Assembly: GCA_023910605.1 (NCBI GenBank)
Contig: JAAVVV010000001.1
Coordinates: 2,222,698 to 2,286,697 of the forward strand
From: Bosea sp. (in: a-proteobacteria)
GTDB lineage: Bacteria; Pseudomonadota; Alphaproteobacteria; Rhizobiales; Beijerinckiaceae
DNA: 64,000 nt
Direction: 5' to 3'
Every line of letters starts with the position of its first letter. Position 1 is the stretch's first letter. Positions 9,719 through 19,474 of the stretch are shown piece by piece. The position numbers and the translations under genes are program-made. The notes below the pieces were generated by a model. It ran no database searches. It had not been told where the DNA came from and worked only from the letters and a program-made list of their open reading frames with translations.

Positions 9719-11221
9719 TCATTCCAGCCGTTCCGGGAGATGATCGGATGCGGCCAGATCAGAGAAGCGGGTGACTTCGGCGTCGAACTGGAGCTGCACC
9801 GTGCCCGTCGGGCCGTGGCGCTGCTTGCCGATGATCAATTCCGCCTTTCCGTGGATCGAGTCCATCTCGGCCTGCCATTTGAAATGGTCTTCCGTGCCGG
9901 GTTTGGGCTCCCTGTTCTTGACGTAATACTCTTCACGAAACACGAACATGACGACGTCGGCGTCCTGCTCGATCGAGCCGGACTCGCGCAGGTCCTGCAA
10001 CTGCGGGCGTTTGTCGTCGCGCGACTCGACCCCGCGCGAGAGCTGGGACAGCGCGATCACCGGAACATTCAGCTCCTTGGCCAGCGCTTTCAGCCCTGTG
10101 GTGATTTCGGTCACTTCCTGCACGCGGTTGTCACCCTTCCTGGCGGAGCCGGACAGAAGCTGCAGATAGTCGATGAACAGGATGTCGAGTCCGCGCTGCC
10201 GCTTCAGCCTGCGCGCGCGCGCCACGAGCTGCGCGATGGAGATGCCGCCGGTCTGGTCGATGTATAGCTGCATCTTCTCGATTTCGGCCGCGACATCCGA
10301 GAGCCGATAGAACTCGTTCTCGGTGATCTTGCCCTGACGGATCTTGTAGGACGAGATCTCCGACTGCTCGGCCACGATGCGCGTGGCAAGCTGCTCTGCC
10401 GACATTTCAAGCGAGAAGAAGCCGACTATGGCACCGTTGACGGTCTTCATCGTGCCATCAGGCTGGCGCTCGCCCTTGTAGGCCTTGGCCATGTTGAAGG
10501 CGATGTTGGTGGCCAGCGATGTCTTTCCCATCGCGGGGCGGCCGGCGATGATGATGAGGTCGGAATTCTGGAACCCGCCCATGCGCTGATCGAGGTCGCG
10601 CAGGCCCGTGGCGATGCCGGACAGCCCGCCATCGCGCTCATAGGCGCGTGCGGCCATGTCGATCGCCGTGGTGACCGCCTGCGAGAAGGGCTGGAAGCCA
10701 CCCTCGTAGCGTCCCTTCTCGGCGAGGGCGAAGAGCTTGCGCTCCGCTTCCTCGATCTGCTCGCGGGGAGAAGCATCGACGGGGGAGTCATAGGCGACGT
10801 TGACCATGTCCTCACCGACCGTGATCAGGCTGCGGCGAATGGCGAGATCATAGATCGTCTGGCCATAATCCTGCGCGTTGATCACGGTCGTGGCCTCGGC
10901 GGTGAGCCGGGCGAGGTATTGCGACACCTTGAGCCCGCCAAGGTCGTCATCCTGCATGAAGGTCTTGAGCGTGATCGCGTTCGCGATCTTCCCGGCCCGG
11001 ATCAGGCTTGCGGTGGTCTCGTAGATCTTGAGATGGACCTGCTCGAAGAAATGCTCGGGCAGCAGGAAGTCCGACACGCGGTAGAATGCGTCATTGTTGA
11101 CCAGGATCGCGCCCAGCAGCGCCTGTTCGGCCTCGACGTTGTGCGGCGCGACGCGGTAGCTGGCCTCCTGGCCCGCATCCAGCTTCGCCGCCAATGCGGT
11201 CACGCTCGCCATCTCATGCAC
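9719..11221 (-). CDS. dnaB: Replicative DNA helicase DnaB
   Basis: DnaB is the hexameric helicase that unwinds DNA at the replication fork. The 500-residue protein has the N-terminal DnaB domain (PHNVEAEQALLGAIL), a linker region, and the RecA-like C-terminal domain with LDQRMGGFQNSDLIIIAGRP, the Walker A loop AGRPAMGKTS, FFSLEMSAEQLA, LFIDYLQLL (Walker B) and LSQLSRGVESR. No intein interrupts the ATPase motifs. It follows rplI on the minus strand, with a strong hairpin in the 160-bp gap, and leads into alr. Confidence 0.98.
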   Translation of the reverse strand: MHEMASVTALAAKLDAGQEASYRVAPHNVEAEQALLGAILVNNDAFYRVSDFLLPEHFFEQVHLKIYETTASLIRAGKIANAITLKTFMQDDDLGGLKVSQYLARLTAEATTVINAQDYGQTIYDLAIRRSLITVGEDMVNVAYDSPVDASPREQIEEAERKLFALAEKGRYEGGFQPFSQAVTTAIDMAARAYERDGGLSGIATGLRDLDQRMGGFQNSDLIIIAGRPAMGKTSLATNIAFNMAKAYKGERQPDGTMKTVNGAIVGFFSLEMSAEQLATRIVAEQSEISSYKIRQGKITENEFYRLSDVAAEIEKMQLYIDQTGGISIAQLVARARRLKRQRGLDILFIDYLQLLSGSARKGDNRVQEVTEITTGLKALAKELNVPVIALSQLSRGVESRDDKRPQLQDLRESGSIEQDADVVMFVFREEYYVKNREPKPGTEDHFKWQAEMDSIHGKAELIIGKQRHGPTGTVQLQFDAEVTRFSDLAASDHLPERLE

Positions 11222-11311
11222 CTGTCATCACGCTCCACAGCAATGGAGCACATCAAAGGCCCCGCGAAGGGGCCACGTCACGAATCACAGATATTCACAG
11301 GCGCCAACGTC

Positions 11312-11337
11312 AAGGAGCTGCCCGTGGGCAGCTCCTT
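11312..11337 (-). terminator. Strong hairpin between rplI and dnaB
   Basis: AAGGAGCTGCCC (11312-11323), a GT centre and GGGCAGCTCCTT (11326-11337) make a 12-bp perfect inverted repeat 45 bp downstream of the rplI stop. On the minus strand the stem ends in CCTTGACG, a weak T-run. It probably ends or attenuates the ribosomal protein message before dnaB. It could also act as a processing site. Confidence 0.6.
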
Positions 11338-11381
11338 TAGCACAACAGGGCTTGCGGGAAGCCCGAAATCTGGCGTCGGCC

Positions 11382-11948
11382 TCACATTTCGGCGTTGGGC
11401 CCAGCTTCGGCAAGGGCAGCGCCCACTTCAAGGCCGAGATCATCCAGGTTGAACTCCTCGCGCACGGTCGCGGTCTCGCCGCGGGCCTGGCGCTCGGCTT
11501 CCTCGGCGGAGCGGGCGACGTTGATTGTGATCTTGGCCTCGACTTCCGGGTGCAGCACCACGGGCAGGGTGTAGAGCCCGAGGGTCTTGATCGGCGAATT
11601 GATCGTGATCTGGCTCTTGTCGACGGTGAAGCCGCCTTCGCCCAGCGCGGCCGCGATGTCGCGCACCGAAACCGATCCGTAGAGCGTGCCCGACTCGCCG
11701 GCCTGGCGGATCAGCACATAGCTGGAGCCGTCGAGGCGCTCAGCCACGCTGGCGGCTTCACTGCGGGCCTCGAGGTTGCGCGCTTCGAGCTGGGCGCGCT
11801 GATCGGCGAAGCGCTTCTTGTTGGCTTCCGTGGCGCGCAGGGCCTTGCCGCGCGGCAGCAGGAAATTGCGGCCGTAGCCGTCGCGCACGCGGACGACTTC
11901 GCCCATCTGGCCAAGCTTGGCGACGCGTTCGAGCAGGATGACTTCCAT
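11382..11948 (-). CDS. rplI: 50S ribosomal protein L9
   Basis: L9 binds 23S rRNA at the base of the L1 stalk. From the ATG at 11948 the product is 188 residues. It starts [19 protein letters not shown] and contains the conserved [16 protein letters not shown]-type segment (here [15 protein letters not shown]), the long connecting helix, and a C-terminal domain with [11 protein letters not shown]. An acidic tail after the C-terminal domain is longer than in Escherichia coli L9 (149 residues) and is usual in rhizobia. The open frame continues upstream into the DUF2232 gene in another reading frame, but the family start fixes the ATG at 11948. Confidence 0.97.
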   Translation of the reverse strand: MEVILLERVAKLGQMGEVVRVRDGYGRNFLLPRGKALRATEANKKRFADQRAQLEARNLEARSEAASVAERLDGSSYVLIRQAGESGTLYGSVSVRDIAAALGEGGFTVDKSQITINSPIKTLGLYTLPVVLHPEVEAKITINVARSAEEAERQARGETATVREEFNLDDLGLEVGAALAEAGPNAEM

Positions 11949-11971
11949 TGTGATTCTCCTTGGGGTTCGTG

Positions 11972-12925
11972 TCAGATCGGGGTGGGAGGTTGCGGCCGGG
12001 AGCGGCGCTCGCGCAGCCGCAACAGGCAATCGATGAAACCGAAGATGGCGATCAGCGGCAGCAGCACGGTCGCGCCGACCAGCAGGCCGAGATAGAGCGA
12101 CACCAGGATGCCCGCGCGCATCGGCCTGCCGATGGACAGCTCGTGGATGCCGGCGAACCCGTTGATCATGAAGGCGGCGGCCATGGCTCCGAGAATGGCC
12201 ATGCCGAAAAAGCCGATGAAGCCCGGCAGCATCGAGAAGGCCAGCGCCGCGCCAGTGACGAACAGCGCCTCGCGCGGCAGGTTGGTTGCGGCCAGCATGG
12301 GCCAGGGACGCGGCAGGCGCCCCGAAACGTTCACGGCCTTGGCCGCCATCCAGAGATTGACTGTGAGCATCGGCACGAAGGATGCGCCCGCAAGGAACGG
12401 AGCCCAGGTCGCGAGCATCGACGCCATGTCGGCGACGCTGATTCCGGCTGGAAGGGTGGGCGGCGGAAGGCCCGGCACAGAGCCGGACAGCACGCTGGTG
12501 ATCGAGCGCTCCATCGCGGTGCGATAGGCTTCGTGGTCTCCCGCGATGGCGATGGCCCCGACCAGGGTCACAAGCGCCGCCGTGCCCGCAATCCACAGAA
12601 GAAGGCGGCCGAGCGGATACCATTCGGTGACGCCGCGCTCATCGGTGCGGCCAAGCAAGGTCAGATAGGCGATGCCCCATGCGGGCAGCGCAATCCCGAT
12701 CGCAAAGGCGAGGCCGCCCTGGAAACGCAGCGCGACCGCCAACGCCAGCCCGCCGGCCATGGCGGCAACAAACCCCGCGCGATGATGCCATCCGAGCGCT
12801 GCGACGAAGACAGGGAGGGGGGCGGCATAGGACAGCAGCAGCGCCAGCGGCGATCCTGAGATCACCACCGCGAACAGGAGCGCGGAAACGATGCCCGCGC
12901 CGATGCCGGCGACCAGATAGCTCAT
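11972..12925 (-). CDS. DUF2232 multi-pass membrane protein
   Basis: The 317-residue product is strongly hydrophobic, with about eight membrane segments, and resembles the DUF2232 proteins encoded between rpsR and rplI in many alphaproteobacteria. The ATG at 12925 ([17 protein letters not shown]) is preferred; an upstream in-frame ATG at 12955 adds ten charged residues. The family has no established role. Position within a ribosomal protein operon is conserved but does not itself show a ribosomal function. It ends 23 bp before rplI. Confidence 0.8.
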   Translation of the reverse strand: MSYLVAGIGAGIVSALLFAVVISGSPLALLLSYAAPLPVFVAALGWHHRAGFVAAMAGGLALAVALRFQGGLAFAIGIALPAWGIAYLTLLGRTDERGVTEWYPLGRLLLWIAGTAALVTLVGAIAIAGDHEAYRTAMERSITSVLSGSVPGLPPPTLPAGISVADMASMLATWAPFLAGASFVPMLTVNLWMAAKAVNVSGRLPRPWPMLAATNLPREALFVTGAALAFSMLPGFIGFFGMAILGAMAAAFMINGFAGIHELSIGRPMRAGILVSLYLGLLVGATVLLPLIAIFGFIDCLLRLRERRSRPQPPTPI

Positions 12926-12991
12926 CGTGGTCCTGCTGTCCCGCCGCTCGGGCATCGGCCCGGCGAGGTGAGAAGCGCTTGCTTCAACGAA

Positions 12992-13014
12992 CCCGGCGGA
13001 GTTGCACCGCCGGG
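12992..13014 (-). terminator. Hairpin downstream of rpsR (distal)
   Basis: CCCGGCGG (12992-12999) and CCGCCGGG (13007-13014) form a perfect 8-bp GC-rich stem with a 7-base loop. On the minus strand it is followed by TTCGTTG. It is the second of two hairpins between rpsR and the DUF2232 gene, and may lower readthrough into the membrane protein and rplI. Confidence 0.45.
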
Positions 13015-13028
13015 CGACGTGGTTGGCT

Positions 13029-13054
13029 GGCTGCGGCGTGAGAAGGCCGCAGCC
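13029..13054 (-). terminator. Hairpin downstream of rpsR (proximal)
   Basis: GGCTGCGGC (13029-13037) and GCCGCAGCC (13046-13054) form a perfect 9-bp stem with an 8-base loop, beginning about 10 bp after the rpsR stop. No clear T-run follows on the minus strand, so attenuation or RNA end protection is as likely as full termination. Confidence 0.4.
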
Positions 13055-13063
13055 GGTTCAGCC

Positions 13064-13300
13064 TCAGCTGATCACATAGGGCAGGAGGCCAAGGAAGCGG
13101 GCGCGCTTGATGGCCGTGGCCAGCTCGCGCTGCTTCTTGGCGCATACGGCCGTGATGCGGGAGGGAACGATCTTGCCGCGTTCGGAGATGTAACGCGAAA
13201 GCAGCTTCACATCCTTGTAGTCGATCTTGGGAGCGCCTTCGCCCGAGAACGGGCAGGACTTGCGGCGGCGGAAAAACGGACGGCGTGCGCCAGCGGTCAT
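13064..13300 (-). CDS. rpsR: 30S ribosomal protein S18
   Basis: S18 binds the platform of the 30S subunit next to S6. The 78-residue product has the conserved [19 protein letters not shown] segment and the C-terminal block [29 protein letters not shown]. It lies 2 bp downstream of rpsF, so the partners S6 and S18 are made together. Two hairpins follow it before the DUF2232 gene. Confidence 0.98.
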   Translation of the reverse strand: MTAGARRPFFRRRKSCPFSGEGAPKIDYKDVKLLSRYISERGKIVPSRITAVCAKKQRELATAIKRARFLGLLPYVIS

Positions 13301-13302
13301 GC

Positions 13303-13713
13303 TCAGAACTCCTCGGCTGCTTCTTCTTCGTCACGGCGGCGCGGCGGACGCTCGTCGCCAAACCGCTCGCGGTCACGGCGCTCGTCGCGCTCACGCTTCT
13401 GCAGCATGGCGGACGGCCCTTCCTCGTGCTCTTCCACGCGGATCGTGATGAAGCGGAGCACGTCTTCGCTCAGGCGCATCTGGCGCTCCATCTCTGCCAC
13501 CGCGGCGGGCGGGCTGGAGATGTTGAGGAGCGAATAATGAGCCTTGCGGTTCTTCTTGATGCGGTAGGCAAGGGACTTGACGCCCCAGTACTCGACCTTG
13601 CCGACGGTGCCGCCGCCAGCTTCGATGATGCCCTTGTACTGATCGATCAGGGCTTCCACGGCCTGCGCGCTCACGTCCTGGCGCGCCATGAAGATGTGTT
13701 CGTAAAGTGCCAT
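13303..13713 (-). CDS. rpsF: 30S ribosomal protein S6
   Basis: S6 forms a complex with S18 on the 30S platform. From the ATG at 13713 the product is 136 residues, starting [15 protein letters not shown] and containing [21 protein letters not shown] and [19 protein letters not shown] charged, probably disordered tail rich in Arg, Asp and Glu ends the protein. The frame is open for 36 codons upstream, but these do not match the family. A purine-rich AGAAGGAAGG precedes the chosen start. It is the first gene of a leftward ribosomal and replication operon. Confidence 0.97.
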   Translation of the reverse strand: MALYEHIFMARQDVSAQAVEALIDQYKGIIEAGGGTVGKVEYWGVKSLAYRIKKNRKAHYSLLNISSPPAAVAEMERQMRLSEDVLRFITIRVEEHEEGPSAMLQKRERDERRDRERFGDERPPRRRDEEEAAEEF

Positions 13714-14364
13714 CGGCCTTCCTTCTGTTTCAGCGCTGTGCCCCGGCGCAAAGCCCTTCGAGCCAAATCCCATGCGGCGTGCCGCGCGGAAGGCCCGATT
13801 TGCTGTCGAAGGCGGAGACACGGGGCGTCGGGGCTCAGCCCCATCGTTCCGTCAAGCAAACTGACGGCGCGCGCCCGTTCAGCCCCCAGCCGAGGCAAAC
13901 AGAGCTCGCGTTTAGGCCATGCCTGCGCCGAAGGCAAGGCTTTTGGCGCTGGGGATGCGGATGTCGCGCCGGACGTCCGTGGCTTCCGGCGTGGCGGGAA
14001 CGCTTCCTCCAGCCCCTCGTTCTCCAAGCGCCGGGTCTTCGTCTGATGACCGCGAAGGCTCTGACCCGCATGGCAAGCAGAGAGCCGATGGCACGACATG
14101 CCCCCGCCCGCAACTGCGCGGCCCTGCCAGCAGGCCTTGTCCTTCCGGCTCTGTGCTTCGGCCCCGGCGGCGCATGCGCAGTCATCCGATCCGCGTCCGC
14201 CCGCGCCGCTGGAGCAGCCATCCCAGGGCCCCGGCGAGACCCGCAGCGAGCGCCCCGACGCCCTTGAGCGCGCCGGACCGGACCGAATGCCGCGAGGCCG
14301 ATCTTGACGGCTGACTGTTTTCAATGCGACTGCCGCGCGGCAATTCACCCGTCGTGAGGCCAGG
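13714..14364. other. 651-bp divergent gap between rpsF and fabD
   Basis: No convincing gene was found here. Several open frames exist on both strands, as expected from high GC content, and none matches a family I recognise. The most gene-like is a 53-codon minus-strand frame from a TTG at 14343 to a stop at 14182, with one hydrophobic stretch (ALKGVGALAAGLAGALGWLL) followed by Arg-rich residues. Its start codon is poor, so it is not called. The gap must hold the leftward rpsF promoter and the rightward fabD promoter, but no clear -35/-10 pair stands out. Confidence 0.4.
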
Positions 14365-15321
14365 ATGAGCGCAGCATTGTTGTTTCCCGGGCAGGGCAGC
14401 CAGGCCGTGGGCATGGGCAAGGCTCTGGCGGAGGCTTTTCCCATTGCACGCGCTGTCTTCGCCGAGGTCGACGCTGCGCTAGGCCAGTCGCTTTCGACCC
14501 TCATGTGGGATGGTCCTGCCGACGATCTGACCCTCACGGCGAATGCCCAGCCGGCGCTTATGGCTGTTTCGGTGGCTTTGGTGCGGGTGATCGAGGCCGA
14601 GGCCGGTCTCGACATGCGCCGGGACGTGGCATTCGTCGCCGGCCATTCGCTTGGCGAGTATGCCGCGCTGGCCGCCGCTGGAACCTTCTCGGTCGCCGAT
14701 GCCGCCCGCCTTCTTCGGATTCGCGGGGATGCGATGCAGAAAGCGGTTCCGGCCGGGCAGGGCGCCATGGCGGCGCTGATCGGAACCGAACTCGACGCGG
14801 CCCGCGCCATTGCGCAGGATGCCGCCCAGGGCGATGTCTGCGAGGTCGCCAATGATAATGGTGGCGGACAGGTCGTGCTGTCAGGATCGAAGGCTGCCGT
14901 CGAGCGGGCCATGGCGCTGGCAGGCGAACGCGGCGTGCGCCGTGCCGTTCTGCTTCCTGTCTCCGCGCCCTTCCATTGCTCTTTGATGCAGCCCGCCGCA
15001 GATGCGATGCGTGAGGCGCTGGCGCGGGTGATGATGAGCGCGCCGGCCATCCCCGTGATGGCCAATGTCGGCGCCGCCCCTCTCGCCGAGCCCGCCGCGA
15101 TCCGTGACAGCCTTGTGGCCCAGGTCACCGGAACCGTGCGCTGGCGCGAATGCGTGGCCGCCATGGCCGCTGCCGGCGTCACTGCCTTTCACGAGGTGGG
15201 CTCAGGCAAGGTGCTCACCGGCCTCGGCAAGCGCATCGCTCCCGATGCCAGCTTCACGGCAGTGAACGGGCCTGATGACATCGCGGCCTTTGCGGCTGCT
15301 TTCGCCGCCGCACGCGGCTGA
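14365..15321 (+). CDS. fabD: Malonyl-CoA:ACP transacylase FabD
   Basis: FabD moves malonyl groups from CoA to acyl carrier protein, feeding fatty acid elongation. The 318-residue protein starts MSAALLFPGQGSQAVGMG and carries GHSLGEYAA with Ser95 as nucleophile, plus the downstream SAPFHCSLM block with the catalytic His. Length and motifs are normal. It heads the fabD-fabG-acpP-fabF cluster and is 17 bp upstream of fabG. Confidence 0.98.
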   Translation: MSAALLFPGQGSQAVGMGKALAEAFPIARAVFAEVDAALGQSLSTLMWDGPADDLTLTANAQPALMAVSVALVRVIEAEAGLDMRRDVAFVAGHSLGEYAALAAAGTFSVADAARLLRIRGDAMQKAVPAGQGAMAALIGTELDAARAIAQDAAQGDVCEVANDNGGGQVVLSGSKAAVERAMALAGERGVRRAVLLPVSAPFHCSLMQPAADAMREALARVMMSAPAIPVMANVGAAPLAEPAAIRDSLVAQVTGTVRWRECVAAMAAAGVTAFHEVGSGKVLTGLGKRIAPDASFTAVNGPDDIAAFAAAFAAARG

Positions 15322-15338
15322 ACCGGAAGGGTATCACC

Positions 15339-16076
15339 ATGTTCTCCTTGGCTGGCAAGACCGCCCTCGTCACAGGCGCCACAGGCGGCATAGGTGGGGC
15401 GATCGCCCGCGCCTTTGCGGCCCAGGGCGCACGCGTGGCCGTTTCCGGCACGCGCGCCGAGGTGCTGGAGCGGCTCGTGGCCGAGCTTGGCGACGGGGCT
15501 GTGGCGTTGCCATGCAATCTGTCAGACCCGGCGGCCGTGGACTCGCTCGTGCCGGCTGCCGAGGCGGCGCTGGGCCAGCTCGATATTCTGGTCAACAATG
15601 CCGGGATCACGCGCGACAACCTCTTCCTGCGCATGAAGGATGAGGAGTGGGACCAGGTCATCGCGGTGAACCTGACCGCCTCGTTCCGGCTTATGCGCGG
15701 GGCCGTCAAGGGCATGATGCGCCGCCGCCAGGGGCGGATCATTTCCATCGGCTCGGTGGTCGGCACCACGGGCAATCCGGGGCAGGGCAACTATGCCGCC
15801 TCCAAGGCAGGTCTGATCGGCATGTCGAAGGCGCTCGGCGCCGAGGTCGCCAGCCGCGGCATCACGGTCAATGTCATCGCGCCGGGCTTCATCGAGTCGC
15901 CCATGACGGACGCTCTGAATGACAAGCAGCGCGAGGCCATTCTCGCCAATGTGCCGATGGGCAGGCTTGGCCTGGGCGCCGACATTGCTGCCGCCGCCGT
16001 TTTTCTGGCCAGTCCGGAGGCCTCGTACATGACCGGGCAGACCCTGCACGTGAATGGTGGAATAGCAATGATCTGA
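15339..16076 (+). CDS. fabG: 3-oxoacyl-ACP reductase FabG
   Basis: FabG reduces 3-oxoacyl-ACP to 3-hydroxyacyl-ACP with NADPH. The 245-residue SDR protein has TGATGGIGG at residues 12-20, [14 protein letters not shown], Ser in SIGSVVG, and the YAASK pair with Tyr152 and Lys156. It ends with the typical tail [13 protein letters not shown]. It lies between fabD and acpP, which makes the assignment firmer than for a lone SDR gene. A purine-rich GGAAGGG precedes the ATG. Confidence 0.97.
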   Translation: MFSLAGKTALVTGATGGIGGAIARAFAAQGARVAVSGTRAEVLERLVAELGDGAVALPCNLSDPAAVDSLVPAAEAALGQLDILVNNAGITRDNLFLRMKDEEWDQVIAVNLTASFRLMRGAVKGMMRRRQGRIISIGSVVGTTGNPGQGNYAASKAGLIGMSKALGAEVASRGITVNVIAPGFIESPMTDALNDKQREAILANVPMGRLGLGADIAAAAVFLASPEASYMTGQTLHVNGGIAMI

Positions 16077-16311
16077 GCCGCTTGCGCGGTCTTGCTCCAG
16101 CTCTGCCTGCCGCTTCTTAAAACGGCTCGCCAGCGTCCAGCCGGCATGCTATTCACCGCTGGGAAGGGCGCAGGGGCTTGACGTTTGCCGTCGTGTTGGG
16201 CTTCTGCACCACGGTCGTCACCGCCGCGCCCGCTGGCTTAGCGTGTTCGAGCGGCATATCACATCAGGCGCCAAACGAAATGGCGTGAAAGCAAACGAAG
16301 AGGACGTGTCC

Positions 16312-16551
16312 ATGAGCGATGTCGCGGAGCGTGTGAAGAAGATTGTTGTCGAGCACCTTGGCGTGGACGCGGACAAGGTCGTCGCCGGCGCCAATTTCAT
16401 CGACGATCTGGGCGCCGACTCGCTCGACACGGTCGAGTTGGTCATGGCATTCGAGGAAGAGTTCAACGTCGAGATTCCCGACGACGCTGCCGAGACGATC
16501 GTCACGGTCGGCGACGCGGTGAAGTTCCTCGAAAAGAACGCCGCTGCCTGA
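16312..16551 (+). CDS. acpP: Acyl carrier protein
   Basis: The 79-residue acidic protein starts [18 protein letters not shown] and has the phosphopantetheine site [10 protein letters not shown] with Ser37. It carries growing acyl chains for fatty acid and lipid A synthesis. The ATG at 16312 is the family start; the frame is open 23 codons further upstream without family match. A 235-bp gap separates it from fabG, so an own promoter for strong expression is likely, although no clear consensus pair is visible. Confidence 0.98.
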   Translation: MSDVAERVKKIVVEHLGVDADKVVAGANFIDDLGADSLDTVELVMAFEEEFNVEIPDDAAETIVTVGDAVKFLEKNAAA

Positions 16552-16605
16552 TCCGCCTCCGCGGGCCAGTTTCCTCCGGCCATAGACTGATACGGAGTAC
16601 AAGCG

Positions 16606-17871
16606 ATGCGGCGCGTCGTTGTGACGGGGCTGGGCACGGTGTCTCCGCTTGCCTGCGGCGTGGAGGAGACCTGGCGCCGGCTGATCGCTGGCGACAGCGC
16701 CGCCGCGCCGATCACGGGTTTCGACGCCAGCGACCTTCCGTGCCGCATTGCCTGCGTTCCCCCGCGCGGTGACGGCTCGGCCGGCACATACAATCCAGAC
16801 GACTGGATGGAGTCCAAGGAGCAGCGCAAGGTCGACGAGTTCATCGTCTACGCCATGGCGGCGGCGACGCAGGCGCTCGCCGATGCCGGGTGGAAGCCCC
16901 GGACCTATGAGGAACAGACCACCACAGGCGTCATGATCGGCTCAGGCATCGGCGGCATCGGCGGCATTTTCGATGGCTCGATCATCCTGCACGAGAAGGG
17001 CCCCCGGCGTCTCTCGCCGTTTTTCATTCCTGGCCGTCTAGCCAATCTCGCATCGGGCTACGTCTCGATCCAGCACGGTCTCAAGGGCCCCAACCATGCC
17101 GTAGCGACCGCCTGCTCGACCGGCGCCCATGCCATCGGCGACGCGGCCCGCATCGTGGCTCTGGGCGATGCCGAGGTCATGGTCGCCGGCGGCACCGAGT
17201 CGGGCGTGAACCGCATCGGCATTTCCGGCTTCTGCGCCTGCCGTGCGCTGTCCACCTCCTACAATGATACGCCCGAAAAGGCTTCGCGCCCCTACGACAG
17301 GGACCGTGACGGCTTCGTCATGGGCGAGGGCGCCGGTGTTGTGGTGGTCGAGGCGCTTGATCATGCGCTTGCGCGTGGCGCGCGAATCTATGCCGAGGTT
17401 GTCGGCTACGGCATGTCGGGCGACGCTTTTCACATCACGTCGCCCAGCGAAGATGGCGACGGCGCCTATCGCTGCATGCGCGCGGCGCTCAAGCGCGCCG
17501 GCATCGAGCCCTCCGAGGTCGACTACATCAACGCCCATGGCACCTCGACCCCGCTTGGCGACGAGATCGAGTTGCGCGCCATCGAGCGCCTTCTGGGGGA
17601 GCACGCCGTCAATATCTCGATGTCGTCGACCAAATCGGCCGTCGGGCATCTGCTTGGCGCGGCGGGCGCGCTGGAGGCGATCTTCTCGATCCTCGCCATT
17701 CGCGACAACATCGCGCCGCCCACGCTCAATCTTGACAATCCCTCCATCGAAACGAAAATCGACCTTGTGCCGCACAAGGCCCGCAAGCGCTCCATCGACG
17801 TCGCCCTGTCCAATTCCTTCGGGTTTGGTGGGACGAACGCTTCGCTGGTCTTCCGGCGCTATGGGCTTTGA
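16606..17871 (+). CDS. fabF: Beta-ketoacyl-ACP synthase II FabF
   Basis: FabF condenses malonyl-ACP with acyl-ACP in chain elongation. The 421-residue thiolase-fold enzyme starts RRVVVTGLGTVSPL and shows the active-site Cys170 in TACSTGAH, then the two histidines in NAHGTSTPLGD and KSAVGHLLGAAGA, and ends with NSFGFGGTNASLVF. It is 54 bp after acpP and 106 bp before mltG. Length and catalytic triad are normal. Confidence 0.98.
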   Translation: MRRVVVTGLGTVSPLACGVEETWRRLIAGDSAAAPITGFDASDLPCRIACVPPRGDGSAGTYNPDDWMESKEQRKVDEFIVYAMAAATQALADAGWKPRTYEEQTTTGVMIGSGIGGIGGIFDGSIILHEKGPRRLSPFFIPGRLANLASGYVSIQHGLKGPNHAVATACSTGAHAIGDAARIVALGDAEVMVAGGTESGVNRIGISGFCACRALSTSYNDTPEKASRPYDRDRDGFVMGEGAGVVVVEALDHALARGARIYAEVVGYGMSGDAFHITSPSEDGDGAYRCMRAALKRAGIEPSEVDYINAHGTSTPLGDEIELRAIERLLGEHAVNISMSSTKSAVGHLLGAAGALEAIFSILAIRDNIAPPTLNLDNPSIETKIDLVPHKARKRSIDVALSNSFGFGGTNASLVFRRYGL

Positions 17872-17977
17872 CGCATGGCGTATCTGGCCCGTCGGCCTGA
17901 TTTGGTCGCATTCGGACCGGAGACACAGTGCCGAGAGCCACACGCGGAGCCAATCCCAGCGCGGGTCAGTCGGGGAC

Positions 17978-19474
17978 ATGAGCGCCATGAATGATAAGCC
18001 GTCCGGATTGGGCGATCAGCAACGGGCGTCCCCGCGCAGCCCGTCCGAGGCGATGAAGCCGAGCGCGCCGCCTCCGCCTCCGCCGCGCAAGATCAAGCGC
18101 CGCCGCGGCGGCCTGATCGGGTTTCTCAGCGCCATGTTCACGATCGCAGTGATCGGCGCCGTCGTGATCGGCGGCGCCTTCATCGTCGTGACGCGGCAGG
18201 CCGGCGAGCCCGGACCGCTGGCGGCGGACAGGGCGCTGATCATCCCGCCCGGCAGCGGGCTGTCTGAAGTTGCCGAGCAACTCGACCGCGAAGGCGTCAT
18301 CCGCAATCCGCTGATGTTCGGTCTGGCGGGCTATCTCAACGGCGCCTGGTCGCAGCTGCGCGCAGGCGAATACCTCTTCAAGGCCGGCATCAGCCAGCGC
18401 GAGGCGCTCGACGTGCTGACGAGCGGCAAGCCCGTGCTGCACTCCGTCCTGATACCCGAGGGGCTTACCAGCGAGCAAATCGTGGCGCGGCTCAAGGAGA
18501 ACGACCTGCTCACCGGCGAGGTCGCGCAGATCCCGCGCGAGGGATCGCTCCTGCCGGACACATACCGCGTCGAGCGCGGCTGGAGCCGTCAACGGGTGAT
18601 CCAGACGATGACGGACAAGCAGCGCGAGGAATTGAACCGCATCTGGGCGCGCCGTGTGGCGGACCTGCCCCTCAGGACCCCGCAGGAACTTGTGACGCTT
18701 GCCTCGATCGTCGAGAAAGAAACGGGCCGTGCCGACGAGCGGCCGCGTGTGGCGGGCGTGTTCGTCAACCGCCTCAACCGGCGCATGAAGCTGCAATCCG
18801 ATCCCACCATTGTCTACGGGCTGGTGGGCGGCAAGGGCACGCTCGGGCGCGGCATCCTGCGCACCGAGATTACGCAGCCGACGCCGTTCAATACCTATGT
18901 GATCGATGGCCTGCCGCCGGGGCCGATCGCCAATCCTGGCCGCGCGGCGATGGAGGCTGTGGCCAACCCGTCGCGGACGCGAGATTTGTTCTTCGTCGCC
19001 GATGGCACAGGCGGCCACGCCTTCGCCGAATCGCTCGATCAGCACAACCGCAATGTTGTGCGCTGGCGCCAGATCGAGGCGTCGCGCCGCGAGGCAGGCC
19101 GGCCCTCCGCCGAAGCCAGCGTGGACCGCACGGAGCCGCCGCCGGTCCAGGCCCCGGCCCAGTCTCCTGCCGCCACGCCCGGACAGCCCGAGCGCCGCAC
19201 GGAGGCGCTTGACGCGCTCGATCCGCGTTCCACCGCTTTCGAGGATCAGACGCAGCCTTCCGATCTCGAGACCTTTCCGGTGCCGGCCGGTCGCCGCGCC
19301 GGCATGAACCAGCCTGCGCCTCAGTCGGGCCGTTCGACCGAGGCTGGGCAGGGCGCAGCGCCAGGCCAACGGGCCCGCGCTTTTGACGCATCGGAGGGCA
19401 CTGCTCGCGATCCCTTGCTCAATCGCACCTTCGATCTCAACACGCCGAAGGCCATTCCTCCGCTGCGGCCTTGA
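17978..19474 (+). CDS. mltG: Endolytic murein transglycosylase MltG
   Basis: MltG cuts nascent peptidoglycan glycan strands in the inner membrane and so limits their length. From the ATG at 17978 the product is 498 residues: a Pro-rich cytoplasmic N terminus, a basic patch KIKRRRGG, one membrane segment at about residues 46-71, a LysM-like region, and the YceG domain with LPDTYRVERG, the catalytic-Glu block LASIVEKETG, and LQSDPTIVYGL. The last 120 or so residues are Pro/Ala/Gln-rich and probably disordered, longer than in Escherichia coli. The open frame extends far upstream inside fabF in another frame, which is ignored. The fabF-mltG pairing is usual. Confidence 0.96.
   Translation: MSAMNDKPSGLGDQQRASPRSPSEAMKPSAPPPPPPRKIKRRRGGLIGFLSAMFTIAVIGAVVIGGAFIVVTRQAGEPGPLAADRALIIPPGSGLSEVAEQLDREGVIRNPLMFGLAGYLNGAWSQLRAGEYLFKAGISQREALDVLTSGKPVLHSVLIPEGLTSEQIVARLKENDLLTGEVAQIPREGSLLPDTYRVERGWSRQRVIQTMTDKQREELNRIWARRVADLPLRTPQELVTLASIVEKETGRADERPRVAGVFVNRLNRRMKLQSDPTIVYGLVGGKGTLGRGILRTEITQPTPFNTYVIDGLPPGPIANPGRAAMEAVANPSRTRDLFFVADGTGGHAFAESLDQHNRNVVRWRQIEASRREAGRPSAEASVDRTEPPPVQAPAQSPAATPGQPERRTEALDALDPRSTAFEDQTQPSDLETFPVPAGRRAGMNQPAPQSGRSTEAGQGAAPGQRARAFDASEGTARDPLLNRTFDLNTPKAIPPLRP

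Noticed and set aside
14182-14343. A 53-codon minus-strand gene with one hydrophobic segment
   Set aside because: It depends on a TTG start without a visible ribosome-binding site, and no family or conserved context supports it.
13671-15182. A 503-codon minus-strand frame overlapping fabD and rpsF
   Set aside because: It is antisense to fabD, lies out of frame with rpsF, has no family match, and is Ala/Arg/Ser-rich as expected for a shadow in GC-rich DNA.
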